Translations under genes and position numbers: made by a program
Notes under the pieces: generated by a model
What the model was told of the DNA's origin: nothing
Seen by the model: the letters and a program-made list of their open reading frames with translations, nothing else
Databases searched by the model: none
Part shown: positions 34,587 through 42,832 of the stretch, in pieces
Layout of the letters: every line of letters starts with the position of its first letter
How positions within the stretch are numbered: position 1 is the first letter of the stretch
Assembly: GCA_031286585.1 (NCBI GenBank)
Contig: JAITUC010000005.1
Location: 1 to 64,000 of the forward strand
Length of the DNA: 64,000 bases
Source: Delftia acidovorans
Lineage (GTDB): Bacteria > Pseudomonadota > Gammaproteobacteria > Burkholderiales > Burkholderiaceae_C
Reading direction: 5' to 3'

Positions 34587-35486
34587 TTACTTGACTTCGT
34601 ACGACTCCATGGGCTTGTCGTTGGGGTGGGCCCATGCGTCCTTGGTGGCGTCGGACAGCGGCAGGCCGACCTTCACGTTGGCCGGGGGAATCGGCTGCAT
34701 GAACCACTTGTCATAGAGCTTGGCCAGCGAGCCGTCGGCAATCTGGCGCTTGATGGAATCGTCCACGGCCTTCTTGAAGGCGGGATCGTCCTTGCGCAGC
34801 ATGCAGGCGATGGGCTCGACCGACAGGGTTTCGCCGACGATCTTGTAGTCGGCAGGTGCCTTGGACTTGGAGATGTTGGCGGCCAGGATGGAGCCGTCCA
34901 TGATGAAGGCGTCGGCACGGCCGGTTTCCAGCATCAGGAAGCTGTCGGCGTGGTCCTTGCCCATGACTTCCTTGAAGGTCAGGCCGTCGGCGCGCTTGTT
35001 CTTGCGCAGGGTCTGCACCGAGGTGGTACCCGTCGTCGTGACGATGGTCTTGCCGTTCAGGTCCTTGATGCCGGTGATGCCGGAGTTGCCCTTGACGGCG
35101 ATGCGCACTTCTTCCACGTAGGTGGTCACGGCGAAGGCCACATCCTTTTGGCGGGCCTGGCTGTTGGTGGTGGAGCCGCACTCCAGGTCAACGGTGCCGT
35201 TGGTCACCAGGGGGATGCGGTTCTGCGAGGTGACGGGCTGGTACTTGATGTCCAGCTTGGCCAGGCCCAGCTCCTTCTGGATGTCGGCCAGCACGCGCTC
35301 GCCCATCTCGGTGTGGAAGCCCACGTACTTGCCATTGCCCAGCGTGTAGCCCAGGCCGGAGGATTCACGCACGCCCAGCGTCACGGCGCCGGTGGACTTG
35401 ATCTTGGCCAGGGTGTCGCCAGCCTGCGCGAAAGCGCTGCCTGCAGCCAGGGCGGTCACGGCAATGGCCAACAAATGCTTCTTCAT
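34587..35486 (-). CDS. gltI: Glutamate/aspartate periplasmic binding protein
   Basis: A 299-residue class-II binding protein with a Sec signal (MKKHLLAIAVTALAAGSAFA). Family marks: DTLAKIKSTGAVTLGVRESSGLGYTLGNGKYVGF, the VDLECGSTTNSQARQKDVAF ligand stretch, and GTTSVQTLRKNKRADGL. It captures glutamate or aspartate for GltJKL. AGGAGACCCGT precedes the ATG. A near-perfect sigma-54 promoter lies about 170 bases upstream, so it is probably activated by a dedicated enhancer-binding protein under suitable nitrogen or amino acid conditions (inference). Confidence 0.95.
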   Translation of the reverse strand: MKKHLLAIAVTALAAGSAFAQAGDTLAKIKSTGAVTLGVRESSGLGYTLGNGKYVGFHTEMGERVLADIQKELGLAKLDIKYQPVTSQNRIPLVTNGTVDLECGSTTNSQARQKDVAFAVTTYVEEVRIAVKGNSGITGIKDLNGKTIVTTTGTTSVQTLRKNKRADGLTFKEVMGKDHADSFLMLETGRADAFIMDGSILAANISKSKAPADYKIVGETLSVEPIACMLRKDDPAFKKAVDDSIKRQIADGSLAKLYDKWFMQPIPPANVKVGLPLSDATKDAWAHPNDKPMESYEVK

Positions 35487-35594
35487 ACGGGTCTCCTGAG
35501 ATGAGAACGAAAACGGTCTTGATGAGAACGGTCGAGTCGCCTTGCAGGCTGGCTCGAACTATCAACGATGTGACACATATTGTGCAATCACGCA

Positions 35595-35636
35595 CGGTGC
35601 TGGAGCACCGACACGTGCTAGGGCTTTCCAGCACGT
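35595..35636 (-). promoter_or_regulatory. Paired stem-loops at the 5' end of the gltI leader
   Basis: CGGTGCT-GG-AGCACCG (35595-35610) and ACGTGCT-N10-AGCACGT (35613-35636) follow directly after the predicted gltI transcription start. They share the GTGCT/AGCAC core, so they could fold separately or swap partners. A regulatory role is a guess. Confidence 0.4.
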
Positions 35637-35653
35637 CAGCCGGATCCAGGTAA

Positions 35654-35668
35654 GCAACTGCCGTGCCA
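35654..35668 (-). promoter_or_regulatory. Sigma-54 (RpoN) promoter of gltIJKL
   Basis: Minus strand TGGCACG-GCAG-TTGC followed by T, matching the -24/-12 consensus TGGCACG-N4-TTGCW with the GG and GC pairs correctly spaced by ten bases. Predicted start near 35642, giving a leader of about 155 bases. Direction and distance fit gltI. Confidence 0.82.
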
Positions 35669-35784
35669 TGGCACGCGTTTTTCGCCCGATCCAGCGCACC
35701 TGCGGTCCTGCACACGGCGTGGTTGCTGTGCGCGCACTCTAATGCCATGGCCGGTGGCACAGCCAATGCCGTTTGCAAAAGCCC

Positions 35785-35803
35785 TTATGCATGCTATGCA
35801 TAA
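35785..35803. promoter_or_regulatory. Candidate enhancer site for the gltI sigma-54 promoter
   Basis: TTATGCAT-GCT-ATGCATAA, a perfect palindrome with 8-base arms, centred about 150 bases upstream of the predicted gltI start, the usual distance for an enhancer-binding activator. It also contains a LysR-like ATGC-N7-GCAT core, so a LysR protein cannot be excluded. Confidence 0.5.
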
Positions 35804-35880
35804 TAGGTATTTACCCTAGGCATAACCCGTGCACCAAGTCGGGCTCTTTCCGGGCACCCGCATGCACCAACCTGCAGCAA

Positions 35881-35906
35881 AAAGGGGCTGCGAGAGCCCC
35901 TTTTTT
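35881..35906. terminator. Bidirectional terminator
   Basis: AAAGGGGCT-GCGAG-AGCCCCTTT with T runs on both strands. It lies right after the LysR stop and faces the gltI upstream region. Confidence 0.85.
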
Positions 35907-35929
35907 CCTCATGCCTGCCGTTCGGCGTG

Positions 35930-36865
35930 TCAGCCGATGGTCTCGCCCTGCTCCAGCAGGAAGTTCCACAGCGCGCCGGCCACGCCCTGGGGCGCATCCT
36001 TGCTGGCGGGTTTTTCACGGTAGGCACGCACTTCCATGTCCATGCGGAAACCGTTGTCGCCCGCGGGCGCGGCGCTGACCAGTCGCCCGGCCTCCAGCTC
36101 GTTGCGCACGGCGCTGAACGGCAAAAAGGCGACGCCATGGCCTTCCAGCGCCATGGCCTTGAGGCCTTCGGCCATGTCGGTCTCGTAGACGCGTTCCAGG
36201 TGCACGGCCTCGGCCGCTTCCTTGAGAATGAGCTCCGTCACGCGGCCCAGGTAGGCGCCGGGCGCATAGCCCAGATAGGGCAGCGGCTGGCCCTGGCGGC
36301 CCGGCAGCTGGTGCAGCGGCAGGCCGTCGGCATCGGGCTTGGCGTAGGGGGCGAGCACCTCGTGGCCCAGGCTGACCATCTCATAACGGGCCGGGTCGAG
36401 CTGGAAGGGCTGGGACGGATGGAAGTAGGCGATCAGCAGGTCGCATCCGCCTTCGACCAGGCGCATCACGGCGTCATGCACGTTGAGCGCGAACAGCCGG
36501 CTGCGGAACGGCCCGAACTTGGCCTGCACGCTGGAGACCCAGTTCGGGAAGAAGGTGAAGGCCAGCGTGTGCGGCACGGCAAACCCCACCATCCCCTTGC
36601 CCGCGCTGACGTGGGCGCGCAGCATGGTGCGCGTGCTCTGCAGCGACTGCAGCATCTCCAGCGCCTGGTCATACATGGTCTTGCCGGCCGGCGTGAGCCG
36701 GGTCGGGTAGGAGCTGCGGTCCACGAGGTCGGTGCCGGCCCAGGCCTCCAGTGCCTGGATGCGGCGCGAGAACGCAGGTTGCGTCACATGCCGCAGTTGG
36801 GCGGAGCGGCTGAAACTGCGTGTTTCAGCCAGGCTGACGAAATCTTCTAGCCATTTGGTTTCCAT
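35930..36865 (-). CDS. LysR-family transcriptional regulator
   Basis: A 311-residue regulator with the HTH in METKWLEDFVSLAETRSFSRSAQLRHVTQPAFSRRIQALEAWAGTDLVDRSS and a type-2 periplasmic-binding-like effector domain. The ATG at 36865 is used; frames reaching 36973 lack a better site. It diverges from the TRAP transporter genes at 37072 (206 bases), which is the likely target. The gap contains several GC palindromes such as GGCGC-T-GCGCC, but no convincing T-N11-A box. It resembles regulators of organic-acid use. Ends at a bidirectional terminator. Confidence 0.92.
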   Translation of the reverse strand: METKWLEDFVSLAETRSFSRSAQLRHVTQPAFSRRIQALEAWAGTDLVDRSSYPTRLTPAGKTMYDQALEMLQSLQSTRTMLRAHVSAGKGMVGFAVPHTLAFTFFPNWVSSVQAKFGPFRSRLFALNVHDAVMRLVEGGCDLLIAYFHPSQPFQLDPARYEMVSLGHEVLAPYAKPDADGLPLHQLPGRQGQPLPYLGYAPGAYLGRVTELILKEAAEAVHLERVYETDMAEGLKAMALEGHGVAFLPFSAVRNELEAGRLVSAAPAGDNGFRMDMEVRAYREKPASKDAPQGVAGALWNFLLEQGETIG

Positions 36866-37071
36866 GGACCCCATTATCCGCTGGGCAGTGACGGGTGCCT
36901 GACGGGGCAGGGATGGCCCCTCTGGCACACCGCAAGGATGCGCACATAATGGCGCTGCGCCGCATTTACCCAATGTGACATTTTTTCCTCACGGCCCCCG
37001 GCACACGACGCCGAGGAAGCTCAGTGACTGCATCTGCCCCGCCATGTGTAATTTTCTGACTCCCCGCGTCC

Positions 37072-37617
37072 ATGTCATCCCCTCCCACCGAAAACGGCGC
37101 CGCTGAGACGCCTTCGCAGCCGGACGAGCCGCGTTCGCTGCGCATCGAGGACTGGCTCACCGTGGTCATCATGGCCCTGCTGGCCCTGATCACCTTCGCC
37201 AATGTGCTGGTGCGCTACTTCACCTCCTCCTCCTTCGCCTGGACCGAGGAAATCTCGGTCTTCCTGATGATCCTGCTGGCCATGGTCGCGGGCTCGGCGG
37301 CCGTGGCGCGCAACGCACATATCCGCATCGAGTACTTCGCCGAAGGCGGCAGCGCCCTGCGCAGGAAGCGCCTGGCGCGCTTCGGCACGCTGATGGTGGC
37401 CCTGCTGTTCGCCGTGATCGCGGCGTTGAGCGTGCGCGTGGTCTGGGACGACTACCGTTTCGAGGAGACCTCGCCCGGCATCGGCGTGCCGCAATGGTGG
37501 TATTCGATGTGGCTGCCGATTTGCTCGGCGCTGATCACGGCGCGTGCGCTGCAGCTGTTCAGGCGCCAGGGCCGCCCCGGCGCCTTTGCCGACAGCCATG
37601 AGGAGAAGGCGCCATGA
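37072..37617 (+). CDS. dctQ: TRAP transporter small membrane subunit (DctQ)
   Basis: A 181-residue protein with four membrane helices, starting after a short Pro/Glu-rich cytosolic tail. DctQ mark: NVLVRYFTSSSFAWTEEISVFLMILLAMVAGSAAVARNAHIRIEYF. It assists DctM in sodium-coupled uptake of C4-dicarboxylates or other acids. Its stop overlaps the DctM start by four bases. The gene order dctQ, dctM, dctP with the binding protein last is one of the common layouts. Confidence 0.93.
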   Translation: MSSPPTENGAAETPSQPDEPRSLRIEDWLTVVIMALLALITFANVLVRYFTSSSFAWTEEISVFLMILLAMVAGSAAVARNAHIRIEYFAEGGSALRRKRLARFGTLMVALLFAVIAALSVRVVWDDYRFEETSPGIGVPQWWYSMWLPICSALITARALQLFRRQGRPGAFADSHEEKAP

Positions 37618-38912
37618 TCGCGACCCTGCTCTTCATCGCCTTCCTGGGCCTGATGTTCCTGGGCGTGCCCATCGGCGCGGCCCTGGGCCTGGCGGGCGCA
37701 GCCGCCATCGCGCTGGCCAGCCCCGACACGCAGTGGTACGGCCTGCTGGCCGTGCCGCAGAACTTCTATGCGGGCCTGGGCAAGTACCCGCTGCTGGCGA
37801 TTCCGATGTTCGTGCTCGTGGGCTCGATCTTCGACCGCTCGGGCGTGGCGCTGCGCCTGGTGAACTTCGCCGTGGCCATCGTGGGACGCGGCCCCGGCAT
37901 GCTGCCGCTGGTGGCGATCGCCGTGGCCATGTTCCTGGGCGGCATCTCGGGCTCGGGCCCGGCCAATGCCGCCGCCGTGGGCGGCGTGATGATCGCGGCC
38001 ATGAGCCGCGCCGGCTATCCCGGCAGCTTCTCGGCCAGCGTGGTGGGCGCGGCGGCGGCCACCGACATCCTGATCCCGCCGTCCGTGGCCTTCATCATCT
38101 ACTCGGTGCTGGTGCCCGGCGCCTCGGTGCCGGCGCTGTTCGCGGCCGGCATGATCCCCGGCATCCTGGCCGGCGTGGCGCTGATCATTCCCGCCGTGTG
38201 GATGTCGCGCAAGCACAAGATGGGTGCGCTGGAATCGTCCATGCCGCGCCCGCCGTTCTGGCGCAGCCTGCGCGAGGCCTCCTGGGGCCTGGCCGCTCCG
38301 GTGCTGATTCTGGGCGGCATGCGCGCCGGCTGGTTCACCCCCACCGAGGCCGCCGTGGTGGCCGTGTTCTACGGCCTGTTCGTGGGCATGGTGATCCACC
38401 GCACCATCACGCTGCGCGACCTCTACCCCATCCTGCGCGAGGCCGGCGAGCTGTCGGCCGTGATCCTGCTGGTGGTATCGCTGGCCGGCATCTTCGCGTT
38501 CTCGCTGTCCACGCTGGGCGTGATCGATCCGGTGGCCAAGGCCATCGTGGACTCGGGCCTGGGCGAGTACGGCGTGATGGCGCTGCTGATCCTGCTGCTG
38601 ATCACCGTGGGCATGTTCCTGGACGGCATCTCCATCTTCCTGATCTTCGTGCCCCTGCTGCTGCCGATCATGCAGCACTACCACTGGGACCCGGTGTGGT
38701 TCGGCGTCATCCTCACGCTCAAGGTGGCGCTGGGCCAGTTCACGCCGCCGCTGGCCGTGAACCTGATGGTGTCCTGCCGCATCGCGGGCGTGCGCATGGA
38801 GTCCACCGTGCGCTGGGTCGGCCCCATGCTGCTGGCCATGTTCCTGGTGATGATCGCCGTGATCGCCTTCCCGCAGCTGGCTCTGTGGCTGCCTGCACGT
38901 CTTGGTTATTGA
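37614..38912 (+). CDS. dctM: TRAP transporter large membrane subunit (DctM)
   Basis: A 432-residue integral membrane protein with about 12 helices. Marks: FLGLMFLGVPIGAALGLAG, GSIFDRSGVALRLVNFAVAIVGRGPGMLPLVAIAVAMFLGGISGSGPANAAAVGG and MFLDGISIFLIFVPLLLPIM. It carries the sodium-driven transport step. It overlaps dctQ by four bases and precedes dctP by 31. Confidence 0.95.
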   Translation: MIATLLFIAFLGLMFLGVPIGAALGLAGAAAIALASPDTQWYGLLAVPQNFYAGLGKYPLLAIPMFVLVGSIFDRSGVALRLVNFAVAIVGRGPGMLPLVAIAVAMFLGGISGSGPANAAAVGGVMIAAMSRAGYPGSFSASVVGAAAATDILIPPSVAFIIYSVLVPGASVPALFAAGMIPGILAGVALIIPAVWMSRKHKMGALESSMPRPPFWRSLREASWGLAAPVLILGGMRAGWFTPTEAAVVAVFYGLFVGMVIHRTITLRDLYPILREAGELSAVILLVVSLAGIFAFSLSTLGVIDPVAKAIVDSGLGEYGVMALLILLLITVGMFLDGISIFLIFVPLLLPIMQHYHWDPVWFGVILTLKVALGQFTPPLAVNLMVSCRIAGVRMESTVRWVGPMLLAMFLVMIAVIAFPQLALWLPARLGY

Positions 38913-38943
38913 TCCCCAAAAATTCAACAAGGAGACCTTCGCA

Positions 38944-39987
38944 ATGAAACTTCGCAGCTTCCTCGCCAGCGGCCTGGCCGCAGCAGCGGCCCTGGCCCTG
39001 TCCTCCGCGCCCCTGATGGCCCATGCCCAGGCCAAGTACAAGAGCGAGTACCGGATGTCGCTGGTGCTGGGCACGGCCTTTCCCTGGGGCAAGGGGGGCG
39101 AGATCTGGGCCAACAAGGTGCGCGAGCGCACCAACGGCCGCATCAACATCAAGCTCTACCCGGGCGTGTCCCTGATCCAGGGCGACCAGACGCGCGAATT
39201 CAGCGCGCTGCGCCAGGGTGTGATCGACATGGCCGTGGGCTCCACGCTGAACTGGTCGCCCCAGATCAAGGAACTGAACCTGTTCGCCCTGCCCTTCCTC
39301 ATGCCCGACTACGCGGCCGCCGATGCGCTCACGCACGGCGAGCCCGGCAAGCGCCTGTTCCAGCGCCTGGAAAAGGCCGGCGTGGTGCCGCTGGCCTGGG
39401 GCGAGAACGGCTACCGCGAGATCAGCAACTCCAAGCACGCCATCAAGACCCCTGCCGACCTCAAGGGCCTGAAGATCCGCGTCGTGGGCTCGCCGCTGTT
39501 CCTGGACACCTTCACCGCGCTGGGCGCCAACCCCACGCAGATGAGCTGGGCCGATGCCCAGCCCGCCATGGCCAGCGGCGCCGTGGACGGCCAGGAAAAC
39601 CCCGTATCCGTCTACATGGCCGCCAAGCTGCAGTCCGTGGGCCAGAAGCACCTGACGCTGTGGGGCTACATCAACGATCCGCTGATCTTCGTGGTCAACA
39701 AGGACATCTGGGCCACCTGGACCAAGGAAGACCAGGACATCGTGCGCCAGGCCGCCGTCGACGCCGCCAAGGAGCAGATCGTGATCGCGCGCAAGGGCAT
39801 GATCGAGGCCGACAAGCCGCTGCTCAAGGACCTGGCCGCCAACGGCGTGACCGTGACCCAGCTCACGCCCGCCGAGCGCGAAGCCTTCGTCAAGGCCACA
39901 CGCCCCGTCTACGACAAGTGGAAGCAGCAGGTCGGCACCGACCTGGTGGATGTGGCCGAGAAAGCCATTGCGGCGCGAACTCGTTAG
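38944..39987 (+). CDS. dctP: TRAP transporter solute-binding subunit (DctP)
   Basis: A 347-residue periplasmic binding protein with a Sec signal (MKLRSFLASGLAAAAALALS). Conserved Arg179 in GLKIRVVGSPLFLDTF, which salt-bridges a substrate carboxylate, and the YEISN-like YREISNSKHAIKTPADLKG segment are present. AAGGAGACCTTCGCA lies before the ATG. A good terminator follows. Ligand unknown; the conserved arginine means an organic acid. Confidence 0.93.
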   Translation: MKLRSFLASGLAAAAALALSSAPLMAHAQAKYKSEYRMSLVLGTAFPWGKGGEIWANKVRERTNGRINIKLYPGVSLIQGDQTREFSALRQGVIDMAVGSTLNWSPQIKELNLFALPFLMPDYAAADALTHGEPGKRLFQRLEKAGVVPLAWGENGYREISNSKHAIKTPADLKGLKIRVVGSPLFLDTFTALGANPTQMSWADAQPAMASGAVDGQENPVSVYMAAKLQSVGQKHLTLWGYINDPLIFVVNKDIWATWTKEDQDIVRQAAVDAAKEQIVIARKGMIEADKPLLKDLAANGVTVTQLTPAEREAFVKATRPVYDKWKQQVGTDLVDVAEKAIAARTR

Positions 39988-40022
39988 AATGCTATCGGTT
40001 GATCGCACATTCCGGTAGAAGC

Positions 40023-40052
40023 AAAAGGCCCCGCTCTGCGGGGCCTTTTTTT
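40023..40052 (+). terminator. Rho-independent terminator of the TRAP operon
   Basis: Stem AAAAGGCCCCGC-TCT-GCGGGGCCTTTT followed by T-rich sequence on the plus strand, 36 bases after the dctP stop. Confidence 0.9.
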
Positions 40053-40127
40053 CGTCATCCTGTTTCGCAAGGGCACCTGGTTGCGAAGCTGGCCCAGCGG
40101 GAATTGCACAGGCACAGCCCCTACTGC

Positions 40128-40784
40128 CTAGGGGGCAGCAGTTCCCGCACCCGTCGCGCCACCCAGCAACATGTCTGTCCCCATCTCGCACAGCAACGCC
40201 TCCAGCGCGCCCGAGGCAATCAGCGGCGAGGCCTCCAGCGAGGCGAAGCGCACCGTGCCCAGCACGGCCCGCGTGGCCACGTAAAGGCGCGCATAGGACA
40301 GCGAGGGGCCGCCCCAGCGCTGCAGGTGGGCGGCCATGCGCTCGGCGGTCTCGCGCATGGACAGGGCGATGTGCTCGTCGCCATCCTGCCGCCAGGCAAA
40401 GCGCGCCAGCTTGCGCCGCGCGGGCGTGCGGCCCGCGAAGCCCTCCACGATGCAGGCGACCACGCCGCGCGCCACGGCCTCGCGCGGCAGGCCCTGTTCC
40501 GACGCCTGCTCCAGCCAGGCCTCGATGGCCGCGACGGCCGCACGGCGCTGGCCATCGACCATGGCGCGGAAGACGGCTTGCTTGTCGGGGAAGTACTGGT
40601 AGAGCGTGCCGATGGAAACGCCTGCGCGCTCGGCAATGCGGTTGGTGGTGAGCGCGGCCTCGCCTTCCTTGACCAGAATCTGAGCTGCCGCCTGAAGAAT
40701 GGCCTCCAGCGTGCGCTGCGCACGGGCCTGTACGGGCTGTCTTCTTCTCTGGGATTCAGCGGTATGGGTGGTGTTGGAGGACAT
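40128..40784 (-). CDS. TetR/AcrR-family transcriptional regulator
   Basis: A 218-residue repressor. HTH region: ARAQRTLEAILQAAAQILVKEGEAALTTNRIAERAGVSIGTLYQYFPDKQAVFRAMVDG. The C-terminal half is an all-helical ligand pocket. The ATG at 40784 (MSSNTTHTAES) is chosen; a GTG at 40802 is an alternative, with no clear ribosome site for either. It diverges from the two small membrane proteins, which are its likely targets. The TRAP operon is convergent and has its own terminator. Confidence 0.9.
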   Translation of the reverse strand: MSSNTTHTAESQRRRQPVQARAQRTLEAILQAAAQILVKEGEAALTTNRIAERAGVSIGTLYQYFPDKQAVFRAMVDGQRRAAVAAIEAWLEQASEQGLPREAVARGVVACIVEGFAGRTPARRKLARFAWRQDGDEHIALSMRETAERMAAHLQRWGGPSLSYARLYVATRAVLGTVRFASLEASPLIASGALEALLCEMGTDMLLGGATGAGTAAP

Positions 40785-40916
40785 GCGGAAAAACCTGAGC
40801 ACAAGGCGAGTTTTCGGCCGCCAGTTTAGTGGCTACAGTGGCCGCACTCTCCCACTCTCTCTGCCTTCTCCCACCATGAAGACGATGACGACTGCCCTTG
40901 CGTGCGAGGCACGCCC

Positions 40917-41336
40917 ATGAACTGGCCGGCCCTGCTGATTGCGCTGTCGGGCGCGCTGATGGCGGTGCTGGGTGCCGTCCACCTGCTGTACACGCTGCGC
41001 GGCCACCGGCTGCAGCCGGTGGATGCCGCGCTGATGGCGGCCATGCGCCGCACGCCCTTGCACATCACACGCGAAACCGACATGTGGCGCGCCTGGACCG
41101 GCTTCAACGCCAGCCACAGCCTGGGTGCCATGGGCTTTGGCGCCATGCTTTCAGGGCTGGCGGCCAGCGATGCCGCGCTGTTCACCCGCCATCCGCTGCT
41201 GGCCGCCTGGGCGCTGGCCATGGTGGCCGGCTATCTGTGGATAGCCCGCGCCTGCTGGTTCTCGGTGCCCCGGCGCGGATTGCTGGCCGCGCTGTGCCTG
41301 CTGGGCGCCGGCCTGCTGGGCCTGGCATGGCCCTGA
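40917..41336 (+). CDS. Small four-helix membrane protein A
   Basis: A 139-residue protein with four hydrophobic segments (about 4-25, 60-85, 95-115 and 118-138) and a short cytosolic loop (RGHRLQPVDAALMAAMRRTPLHITRETDMWRAWTGFNASHS). The loop pattern HLLY... DxxL..AM ... FNxSHSLG suggests a family of small proteobacterial membrane proteins, but I do not know a function. GAGG precedes the ATG at the proper distance. It is coupled to the next gene. Confidence 0.75.
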   Translation: MNWPALLIALSGALMAVLGAVHLLYTLRGHRLQPVDAALMAAMRRTPLHITRETDMWRAWTGFNASHSLGAMGFGAMLSGLAASDAALFTRHPLLAAWALAMVAGYLWIARACWFSVPRRGLLAALCLLGAGLLGLAWP

Positions 41337-41758
41337 GCATGCAGGAATTGGCCCGCCTGTCCGCCCTGGCAGCCGCCCTGCTTGACATGGCGGCCGCGCT
41401 GGCACATTTCGCCTGCATCGCCTGGGGCGCGCGCGGACTGCGGCTCATGGGCGCGGGCGAGCGGATGGCGCGCATGGCCGAGGCCGGGCACTGGTATCCG
41501 CCACTGGTGTCGGCGGCCATCGGCGTGGCGCTGTCGCTGCTGGCGGGATATGCGCTGGCAGGCGCGGGCCTGCTGGGTCCCCTGCCCTTCATGCGCCCGG
41601 TGCTGGCCGGGGCCGGCCTGGTGCTGGTGGCGCGGGCCGTGGCCTTTCCGTGGCTGAAACCGCGCTTTCCGGACAACAGCGACCGCTTCTGGCACGTGTC
41701 CTCAGCCATCTGCCTGGTCATGGGACTGCTGCACCTGGCAGCAGCGCTTGGAAGGTAA
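41327..41758 (+). CDS. Small four-helix membrane protein B
   Basis: A 143-residue protein with four hydrophobic segments and the stretch ARGLRLMGAGERMARMAEAGHWYPPLVSAAIG. Reading starts at an ATG that overlaps the previous gene by ten bases; another ATG at 41339 is possible. The pairing with A, and the HFACIAW/HVSSAICLVMGLLH patterns, suggest a two-component membrane unit. No enzyme motif is visible. The hydrophobic pattern recalls DoxX-like or cytochrome-free small membrane proteins, without firm match. Confidence 0.7.
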   Translation: MALSMQELARLSALAAALLDMAAALAHFACIAWGARGLRLMGAGERMARMAEAGHWYPPLVSAAIGVALSLLAGYALAGAGLLGPLPFMRPVLAGAGLVLVARAVAFPWLKPRFPDNSDRFWHVSSAICLVMGLLHLAAALGR

Positions 41759-41774
41759 AGGGCTGAATCCAGCC

Positions 41775-42722
41775 TCAGGCCGTGACCGGCGAGACCAGCG
41801 GGCGGCCTTCCAGGTGGCAGCGCATGTTGGCGATGAAGCGGTCCACCGAGGCCTGCACGGCTTCGGGCGACCAGCCGGCGACGTGGGGCGTGAGCACCAC
41901 GGCGTCGAGGTCCAGAAGTTCGGCCGGCGGGGCCGGTTCGCTTTCGTAGACGTCGAGGCCCGCGCCGGCCAGGCGGCCTTCGCGCACGGCGGCGGCCAGG
42001 GCGGCGGTATCGACCACGCTGCCGCGCGCGATGTTGACCAGATGGCCCTGCGGGCCCAGCGCATCCAGCACCTGCGTGTTGATGAGGTGGCGCGTGCCCG
42101 GCCCGCCCGGCGTGGCGACCAGCAGCACGTCGGCCCATTGCGCCAGGGACAGCAGGTCGCCGAAGTAGCGGTGGGGCAGTTCGCTGCGCCGGCTGCGGTT
42201 GTGGTAGCCGACCTCCATCTCGAAGCCCAGCGCGCGCTGGGCGATCTTGGCGCCGATGGCGCCCATGCCCAGGATGCCCAGGCGCTTGTGCGAGACATTG
42301 GGCGGCAGAGGCAGGGCGGTGCGCCAGACGCCGTCGCGCGTGGCGCGGTCCAGGCGCACCAGGCCGCGCACGGAGGCGATCAGCAGGCCCATGGCATGGT
42401 CGGCCACGCAGTCGTCATTGGTGCCCGCGCCATTGCCCACGGCAATGCCATGGGCCTGCGCATGGGCGACATCGATGTTCTCGTAGCCCGCGCCCAGCGC
42501 GCAGACCAGCCGCAGCGCAGGCATGCGCTGCATCTGCGCGGCCGACAGGCCGATGGAGCCGATGGTCAGCACGGCCTGCACGCGTGCGCCGTGTTCGGCG
42601 ATGGCCGCCTCGCACTGGCTGGCGTCGGGCGCGTAGAGCAGGTCGAAGGAGGGAAAGGCCTGGGCCATCTGGCGCAGATGGCCTTCGGTGTTGAAGTTCA
42701 GGACAAGCAGGGCAGGTTGCAT
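41775..42722 (-). CDS. D-isomer specific 2-hydroxyacid dehydrogenase
   Basis: A 315-residue NAD(P)H-dependent dehydrogenase. Cofactor motif GILGMGAIGAKIAQRALGF; catalytic residues Arg233 (VNIARGSVVD), Glu262 (VYESEP) and His280 (LTPHVAGW). It interconverts 2-oxo and 2-hydroxy acids, such as glyoxylate or hydroxypyruvate. It sits 110 bases after the VanB-like reductase on the same strand, so it may handle a short 2-oxo acid from the cluster, or be independent. Confidence 0.92.
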   Translation of the reverse strand: MQPALLVLNFNTEGHLRQMAQAFPSFDLLYAPDASQCEAAIAEHGARVQAVLTIGSIGLSAAQMQRMPALRLVCALGAGYENIDVAHAQAHGIAVGNGAGTNDDCVADHAMGLLIASVRGLVRLDRATRDGVWRTALPLPPNVSHKRLGILGMGAIGAKIAQRALGFEMEVGYHNRSRRSELPHRYFGDLLSLAQWADVLLVATPGGPGTRHLINTQVLDALGPQGHLVNIARGSVVDTAALAAAVREGRLAGAGLDVYESEPAPPAELLDLDAVVLTPHVAGWSPEAVQASVDRFIANMRCHLEGRPLVSPVTA

Positions 42723-42832
42723 GGCAAAAAAGCGGCGCCCGCTGCCGCAGGGAAATCAGCGGCTTCAACGGGCTGTGGGCCAGGGGAGATCCCATTGTCC
42801 ACCCGCCAGGGGCCCTGCTGCGAGGTGCCGCC

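Larger units (their letters stand above)
35487..35929. other. 443-base gltI upstream region
   Basis: Gene-free stretch between gltI and the LysR gene. From gltI outwards it holds a direct repeat GATGAGAACG (35500-35509 and 35521-35530), two inverted repeats (35595-35636), the sigma-54 promoter (35654-35668), a 19-base palindrome (35785-35803) and a bidirectional terminator (35881-35906). No open frame with a convincing ribosome site was seen. Confidence 0.8.

Noticed and set aside
36940..36980. Imperfect palindrome GGCGC-T-GCGCC in the LysR - dctQ gap
   Set aside because: Too short and lacks the T-N11-A pattern expected for LysR proteins.
40822..40862. GCCA/TGGC and repeated AGTGGC in the TetR divergent gap
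   Set aside because: Imperfect symmetry, common in GC-rich DNA; not strong enough for a TetR operator.
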